This document shows positions 59,476 through 64,000 of a stretch of DNA of 64,000 bases, in pieces. Both the position numbers and the translations under genes were made by a program. How positions within the stretch are numbered: the first letter of the stretch is position 1; every line of letters begins with the position of its first letter. Below the pieces are notes generated by a model. That model made no database searches. It was not told the DNA's origin and worked only from the letters and a program-made list of their open reading frames with translations. The stretch spans positions 39,386 through 103,385 of the forward strand of contig NZ_JADMJO010000001.1 of the NCBI RefSeq assembly GCF_018780385.1. Direction: 5' to 3'. This DNA comes from Hydrogenophaga sp. GTDB lineage: Bacteria > Pseudomonadota > Gammaproteobacteria > Burkholderiales > Burkholderiaceae_C.

Positions 59476-60705
59476 TCAGAACACGGTGCCGTCGCTGGCG
59501 ATGTTGAGCGGGGGCAGGCCACCGCGCAGGCGCAGCGCCAGCAGGCGGCCGGCCGCCCAGGTCCCGCCTTCGAGCACGCAGGCCAGTGGCATCTGCGCCG
59601 CGCTCAGGCCCAGCTCGGCACGCACCAGAGGCGCGAGTTCGTCGAGCAGGGCCACGGTGAGCGCGCGCCATTCAACGATGAAGGTGTCGCCGGCCTGCCA
59701 GGTGCGCGTGGCGTGGTCGGCGGGCAGCGGGCGCAGCACGCCGGCGTCGATCAGCAGGCCACCGTTGCGGTACTCGGGCAGGCCGGTGAGTGCGTCCAGC
59801 CCCTGCACGCGCACACCCGCCCATTCGAAAGGCTCCAGCAGCGAATAGGTGAGCCACTGCGAGAGCTTGTGAAACGGCATCCAGCCGGCGGTGAGACCCT
59901 CGCCCGGCACGGCCGGGTGGGACCAGCAGTCGCCCAGCGCGGTGCCACCGATGGCGTTCTGCGCGGGCCAGATGCCGGACAGCGTGTCGAGCAAGGCCAT
60001 GAGGATGGCGTGCGCCTCGACGGTGGGGCCACTGCGCAGCGCATCGAAGAGCGCGCCGGGGCGGCCGAGCGGACCGTAGGTGTCGGCGTGTTCGCGCATG
60101 GCCGAGCCCAGGCGGCGCAGCACGGCGCTGCGGCCCTCCAGGCCCACCAGCGGGTTGCGCGCGCTCACCTGAAAGGCCTCGCCCAGTCGCTCGGCCGTCA
60201 ACGCGGCCAGGCCGGCTGCGTCCACCCGAAGGGGTTGCGCCGGATCGCTGGAGAACAGGCCGGCGGTGAACGCATGGAAGCTCGCCACGCCCAGACCTTC
60301 GGAGCGCGAAAACGTCTGCTTGCTGGCGGCCTCGCGGTAGCCCCACCCGGCGCCCGCGCCGGCGTCGAGCAGCACGCTCACCAGCGCCAGGTCGATCTGC
60401 GTGCGGGCGCGCTCGGCCGCGTCCACCGGGCCCAGCAAGACGTCGAGCCGGGCCGCGCGGTTCACTTGGCCCGCTTCGAAATGGCGCCAGCGGCTGTGGT
60501 ACGGGATGCGCAGGTCGGGGAAGCGCTGGCGCGTGAGTTCGGCCACCGTGCGCGCGGCTGGCGCCAGGGCCGCGTCGTCCACCGCGAAGTGGGTGGATTC
60601 GCCGGCCCGGGCACGGTCCAGCAGCTGCCCTGCCCGCTGGCGGATCGCTGCGGTGGAGCGCAGCATGCTCACCGCTGCGGCGGCATCCACGGTGTGCGCG
60701 GTCAA
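59476..60705 (-). CDS. URC4/Urg3 family protein (DUF1688), uracil catabolism
   Basis: 409 residues from a TTG at 60705 that overlaps the URC1 stop (TTGA); no ATG fits the conserved start [18 protein letters not shown]. It contains the family pattern [47 protein letters not shown] and [23 protein letters not shown]4/Urg3 proteins are needed for the URC route of uracil degradation in Lachancea and occur in many bacteria; the reaction is unsettled. The neighbours are URC1 and upp, which supports the pathway assignment. Confidence 0.9.
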   Translation of the reverse strand: MTAHTVDAAAAVSMLRSTAAIRQRAGQLLDRARAGESTHFAVDDAALAPAARTVAELTRQRFPDLRIPYHSRWRHFEAGQVNRAARLDVLLGPVDAAERARTQIDLALVSVLLDAGAGAGWGYREAASKQTFSRSEGLGVASFHAFTAGLFSSDPAQPLRVDAAGLAALTAERLGEAFQVSARNPLVGLEGRSAVLRRLGSAMREHADTYGPLGRPGALFDALRSGPTVEAHAILMALLDTLSGIWPAQNAIGGTALGDCWSHPAVPGEGLTAGWMPFHKLSQWLTYSLLEPFEWAGVRVQGLDALTGLPEYRNGGLLIDAGVLRPLPADHATRTWQAGDTFIVEWRALTVALLDELAPLVRAELGLSAAQMPLACVLEGGTWAAGRLLALRLRGGLPPLNIASDGTVF

Positions 60706-62000
60706 GGCGTCAACCCCCGGCCCTTGGCTATTCTGAGCTCGTCGGCATCGGGCACCAGGCCCGGCGTGAAATAGCCCGCGGCCATCTTGGCGTCCATCTC
60801 CACGCGCGCGTCGGCCGGGATCAACTCGTCGGGGATGTTGACGCGCTCGCCCACCTCGATGCCGCCGCCGGTGATGGCGTCGTATTTCATGTTGCTCATG
60901 GACACAAGGCGGTGGATCTTGCGAATGCCCAGCCAGTGCAGCACGTCGGGCATGAGCTCCTGGAAGCGCATGTCCTGCACGCCGGCCACACACTCGGTGC
61001 GCGCAAAGTACTGGTCGGCCGTGTCGCCACCCACCTGGCGCTTGCGCGCGTTGTAGACCAGGAACTTGGTCACCTCGCCCAGCGCCCTGCCCTCCTTGCG
61101 CGAGTAGGCCACCAGGCCCACGCCGCCTCGCTGCGCGCCCTGGATGCATTCCTCGATCGCGTGCGTGAGGTAGGGGCGGCAGGTGCAGATGTCGGAGCCG
61201 AACACATCGGAGCCGTTGCACTCGTCGTGCACGCGGGCCGTGAGCTCCACGGTCGGGTCGGCCAGGTCGCGCGGGTGGCCGAAGATGTAGACCGTCTGCC
61301 CGCCAATCGGGGGCAGAAAGACTTCCAGGTCGGAGCGCGTGACCAGCTCGGGGTACATGCCGCCGGTTTCTTCAAACAGCACGCGGCGCAGGTCGGCCTC
61401 GGTGCAGCCGAAGCGTTTCGCCACACCCGGCAGGTACCACACCGGCTCCACCGCCACCTTGGTCACCACGGCCGCGCCGCCCGCGGTGAGGAAGCGGCCG
61501 TCGGGCTTGAGCCGGCCCTTCTGCAGCGCGTCGATCACCTCGGGCAGGATCACGTGCGCCTTGGTCACCGCGATGGTGGGGCGGATGTCGTAGCCGGCGG
61601 CCAGCTCGGTCGAATACGCGTCGGCAATCACGGCGCCCCAGGGGTCCATGCTCACCATCTTCTGCGGGTCGGCCCACTGCGGGTAGGGGCCGATGATGTC
61701 GGTGGGCGCGGTGTTGGTGAGGTCGGCGCGGTGCTCGCGCTTGAGCGCACCCGCCGCCACGGCCAGTGCGCGGTACACGCTGTAGCTGCCGCTGTGCGTG
61801 CCGATGACGTTGCGGTGCGCCAGGTTGAGCGTGGTTCCCACCACCGGCCCGCGCTCGCGCGCGGTGGCCGCGCCCCACTGGATGGGCAAGGCCCCGAAGC
61901 CGCCCGAGTGCGAGGTCAGGCGGATGTGGCGCGGGTGCGGCGTGTTGGGCGAGGCCGGCACTTCGGCGTTGGCCATCGGTGATGGCAGGTCTGCGGACAT
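60702..62000 (-). CDS. URC1-type GTP cyclohydrolase II-like protein, uracil catabolism
   Basis: 432 residues from the ATG at 62000 with AAGGTG in front. The C-terminal half has the RibA/GTP cyclohydrolase II zinc and active-site region: RVHDECNGSDVFGSDICTCRPYL, with three cysteines, then GGVGLVAYSRKEGRALGEVTKFLVYN. In Lachancea (formerly S. kluyveri) URC1 is required for uracil breakdown and is thought to act on a uracil-derived riboside, not GTP. It leads an operon URC1-URC4-upp, overlapping URC4. Confidence 0.9.
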   Translation of the reverse strand: MSADLPSPMANAEVPASPNTPHPRHIRLTSHSGGFGALPIQWGAATARERGPVVGTTLNLAHRNVIGTHSGSYSVYRALAVAAGALKREHRADLTNTAPTDIIGPYPQWADPQKMVSMDPWGAVIADAYSTELAAGYDIRPTIAVTKAHVILPEVIDALQKGRLKPDGRFLTAGGAAVVTKVAVEPVWYLPGVAKRFGCTEADLRRVLFEETGGMYPELVTRSDLEVFLPPIGGQTVYIFGHPRDLADPTVELTARVHDECNGSDVFGSDICTCRPYLTHAIEECIQGAQRGGVGLVAYSRKEGRALGEVTKFLVYNARKRQVGGDTADQYFARTECVAGVQDMRFQELMPDVLHWLGIRKIHRLVSMSNMKYDAITGGGIEVGERVNIPDELIPADARVEMDAKMAAGYFTPGLVPDADELRIAKGRGLTP

Positions 62001-62134
62001 GGTTGAACACCTTGGTATGCGCCAGGGTCTGGCGAGACTGGCGGACCGGCTGAAAACCGCGCCCGCCGCCTGCATGGCACCAAGCAAGCTCAATGCCAGG
62101 CACTCCACACGGCCCTCCATAATCGACCGCAACA

Positions 62135-62151
62135 CCGGTCTCAAGGACCGG
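62135..62151. promoter_or_regulatory. Inverted repeat between URC1 and antiporter genes
   Basis: CCGGTC-TCAAG-GACCGG, perfect 6-bp arms, in the 194-base divergent gap between the URC1 and antiporter starts. It may be an operator for either. Evidence is symmetry only. Confidence 0.3.
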
Positions 62152-62194
62152 AGGAAACCCCACCCACCGCTCCACCCGCAGAAAGGCCCCACCG

Positions 62195-63889
62195 ATGCCC
62201 CACGACGTCAGCCTGATCGCCACGATTGCGGCGGCCTTCGGCCTGGCGATGGTCTTCGGGTACATCGCCGTGCGGCTGCGCATGCCGCCCCTGGTGGGCT
62301 ACCTGCTCGCGGGCATCGTCATCAGCCCGGCCACGCCCGGCTTCGTGGCCGACGTGGGACTGGCCAGCCAGCTGGCCGAGATCGGCGTCATGCTGCTGAT
62401 GTTCGGCGTGGGTCTGCACTTTTCGATCAACGACCTCATGGCCGTGCGCCGGATCGCCGTGCCGGGCGCCATCGTGCAGATCGGCGTGGCCACCTTGCTG
62501 GGCATCGGTCTGTCGCACTTCTGGGGCTGGAGCCTGGCCGCCTCGCTGGTCTTCGGTCTGTGTCTGTCGGTGGCGAGCACGGTGGTGCTGTTGCGCGCGT
62601 TGGAGGCCAAAGGCCTCCTCAAATCCATCAACGGTCAGATCGCGGTGGGCTGGCTGGTCGTTGAAGACCTGGTGATGGTGCTGGTGCTGGTGCTGCTGCC
62701 GGCCCTGGCCGGCGTCATCGCCCCCAGCGAAGGTGTGGCGCCTCCCACCGGCACCGAGATCTGGCAGACCGTCGGCATCACGCTGGCCAAGGTCACCGCG
62801 TTCATCGTGCTCATGCTGGTGGTGGGGCGCCGGTTGTTGCCCAAGGCGCTGTGGTGGGTGGCGCGCACCGGGTCCCAGGAGCTGTTCACGCTGAGCGTGG
62901 TGGCCGTGGCGGTGGGTGTGGCCTTTGGCGCGGGCAAGCTGTTCGACGTGTCCTTCGCGCTGGGCGCCTTCTTCGCCGGCATGATGATGCGCGAGTCCGA
63001 GTTCAGCCACCGCGCGGCCGACGAGTCGCTGCCGCTGCGCGATGCCTTTGCCGTGCTGTTCTTCGTGTCGGTGGGCATGCTGTTCGATCCCGCGGTGATC
63101 CTGAACCAGCCGTTCAAACTGCTCGCGGTGGTGGCCATCATCATGCTGGGCAAGACGGTGGCGGCGGTCGTGCTGGTCCTGCTGTTCAGGTACCCGCTCA
63201 ACACCGCCCTGACGGTGGGCGTGAGCCTGGCACAGATCGGCGAGTTCTCCTTCATCCTCGCCGGCCTGGGCGTTGCGCTCAAGCTGATGCCGGCGGAGGG
63301 CCAGAGCCTGGTGTTGGCCGGCGCCCTCATCTCCATTGCGGCCAACTCGGCGCTGTTCTCGGCGGTGGAGCCCATGCAGGCCTGGGTTCGCAAGCGCTCG
63401 GCCTACGCCCGGCAGCTGGAAGCGCGCGACGACCCGCTGGCCGAGCTGCCCGCGTCCACCGACGAGTCGCTGCTGGCCCGGCAGGTGGTGCTGGTGGGCT
63501 TTGGCCGCGTGGGCCAGCGCATCGCGCAGACCTTGCGCGAGAAGGGCATTCCTTTCGTGGTGGCCGAGGAGAACCGGGAGATCGTCGACGCATTGCGCAA
63601 GGAGGGCATCGCCGCCGTCAGTGGCGACGCGTCCACGCCCGAGGTCCTCATCCAGGCGCACATCGCTCGCGCGGCCATGCTGGTCATCACCATTCCAGAC
63701 ACGATGAGCGTGCGCAAGGTGGTGGAGATCGCACGCATGCTCAACCCCGAGATCGACGTGATCGTGCGCACGCACAACGACGAGGAAGCCGAGATGCTGC
63801 GCCAGGAGAGCGTGGGCACCGTCTTCCTGGGCGATACCGAACTGGCGCGTGGCATGGCGGCACACGTGCTGCAGCGGTTCAAGCGCTGA
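62195..63889 (+). CDS. ybaL: Kef/YbaL-type cation:proton antiporter with RCK domain
   Basis: 564 residues. Residues 1-400 form the CPA2 membrane domain: RMPPLVGYLLAGIVISP, GVMLLMFGVGLHFSINDL, VGWLVVEDLVMVLVLVLLP (with the functional D), DVSFALGAFFAGMMMRES and ISIAANSALFSAVEPM. Residues 425-550 are a TrkA-N/RCK domain (VVLVGFGRVGQRIAQTLREKG, nucleotide-binding). Length and layout agree best with YbaL rather than the longer glutathione-gated KefB/KefC. It would exchange K+ or Na+ for H+ in the inner membrane. It is divergent from the URC operon. Confidence 0.92.
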   Translation: MPHDVSLIATIAAAFGLAMVFGYIAVRLRMPPLVGYLLAGIVISPATPGFVADVGLASQLAEIGVMLLMFGVGLHFSINDLMAVRRIAVPGAIVQIGVATLLGIGLSHFWGWSLAASLVFGLCLSVASTVVLLRALEAKGLLKSINGQIAVGWLVVEDLVMVLVLVLLPALAGVIAPSEGVAPPTGTEIWQTVGITLAKVTAFIVLMLVVGRRLLPKALWWVARTGSQELFTLSVVAVAVGVAFGAGKLFDVSFALGAFFAGMMMRESEFSHRAADESLPLRDAFAVLFFVSVGMLFDPAVILNQPFKLLAVVAIIMLGKTVAAVVLVLLFRYPLNTALTVGVSLAQIGEFSFILAGLGVALKLMPAEGQSLVLAGALISIAANSALFSAVEPMQAWVRKRSAYARQLEARDDPLAELPASTDESLLARQVVLVGFGRVGQRIAQTLREKGIPFVVAEENREIVDALRKEGIAAVSGDASTPEVLIQAHIARAAMLVITIPDTMSVRKVVEIARMLNPEIDVIVRTHNDEEAEMLRQESVGTVFLGDTELARGMAAHVLQRFKR

Positions 63890-63905
63890 ACCACCCGCGC
63901 ACACC

Positions 63906-64000
63906 ATGACCGACAACGACCTGCCCCCGCTGAACCCCACCCCGCCCGGCCTGTACCGCCACTACAAGGGCGGCTGGTACGAGGTGCTGGACACCGTGCG
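63906..64000 (+). CDS. DUF1653 family protein (partial)
   Basis: Only the first 31 residues are in the window: an N-terminal tail followed by GLYRHYKGGWYEVLDTVR, the start of the DUF1653 domain, which is about 60-70 residues long. The function of the domain is unknown. It begins 16 bases after the antiporter stop and is probably in the same transcript. Confidence 0.8.
   Translation, partial: MTDNDLPPLNPTPPGLYRHYKGGWYEVLDTV

Noticed and set aside
60702..62000. URC1-type gene considered as ribA of riboflavin synthesis
   Set aside because: It is much longer than RibA, has the URC1-specific N-terminal half, and lies in an operon with URC4 and upp, not with rib genes.

Overview
The window is about 66% GC (estimated by eye), almost fully coding, and reads as a chromosomal piece of a beta-proteobacterium of the Burkholderiales, most likely Comamonadaceae (Hydrogenophaga/Acidovorax/Variovorax-like). 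That placement is inference. It rests on family resemblance of the proteins, a PEP-CTERM protein, a gbsR-cioAB cluster, and an intergenic palindromic element at 56895-56980 of a type I recall from that family. There are no rRNA or tRNA genes, CRISPR arrays, transposases or phage genes, and no gene-free stretch longer than 300 bases.

Region by region. (1) 1-8.2 kb: a partial ECF41-type sigma factor, a DUF962/Mpo1 membrane protein, a GST-like protein overlapping an XPD/DinG-type helicase with a nuclease-like N-terminus, an FG-GAP lipoprotein, a CorC-type protein and apaH. (2) 8.2-15.9 kb: rhlE, a zinc metallopeptidase, dcd, a SnoaL-like protein divergent from a LysR regulator, then gbsR-cioA-cioB with an 18-bp palindrome in front. 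(3) 15.9-31.8 kb: a purine catabolic island. A LysR gene leads a translationally coupled operon of ABC ATPase, two permeases and a BMP-type binding lipoprotein. It continues into a Rieske oxygenase and an adenine deaminase; a second BMP protein plus guanine deaminase follow after a Fic gene; xdhA-xdhB is divergent. Adenine and guanine would be funnelled to xanthine and urate. Three palindromic repeat elements of two families sit in frame inside xdhA and xdhB. (4) 31.9-40.4 kb: a PEP-CTERM protein, a COG4315 secreted protein with an ECF sigma/anti-sigma pair, small enzymes, a Crp/Fnr regulator, an alcohol dehydrogenase with a DUF465 gene, and a bacterial alternative oxidase with an FNR/DNR-type box upstream. 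(5) 40.5-47.4 kb: a ROK repressor with two operator-like palindromes and a carbohydrate ABC operon with two metabolic enzymes. (6) 47.5-53.1 kb: SDR/LysR pair, a decayed sulfatase-modifying-factor-like lipoprotein gene, two poorly known proteins and an MBL-fold hydrolase. (7) 53.1-62 kb: IclR-codA-MBL operon divergent from aroQ and a TRAP transporter, then the uracil-catabolic set URC1-URC4-upp. (8) 62.2-64 kb: a Kef/YbaL-type antiporter and the start of a DUF1653 gene.

Main points of interest: repeat elements turned into protein sequence in one xanthine dehydrogenase, with 21-bp internal tandem units that keep the frame; a Rieske oxygenase next to adenine deaminase that could be a hypoxanthine hydroxylase of the HpxD kind; two cyanide-insensitive quinol oxidases with recognisable control sites; a cytosine-to-uracil catabolic route built from CodA, Upp, URC1 and URC4; and clear operator-like palindromes next to several regulator genes.
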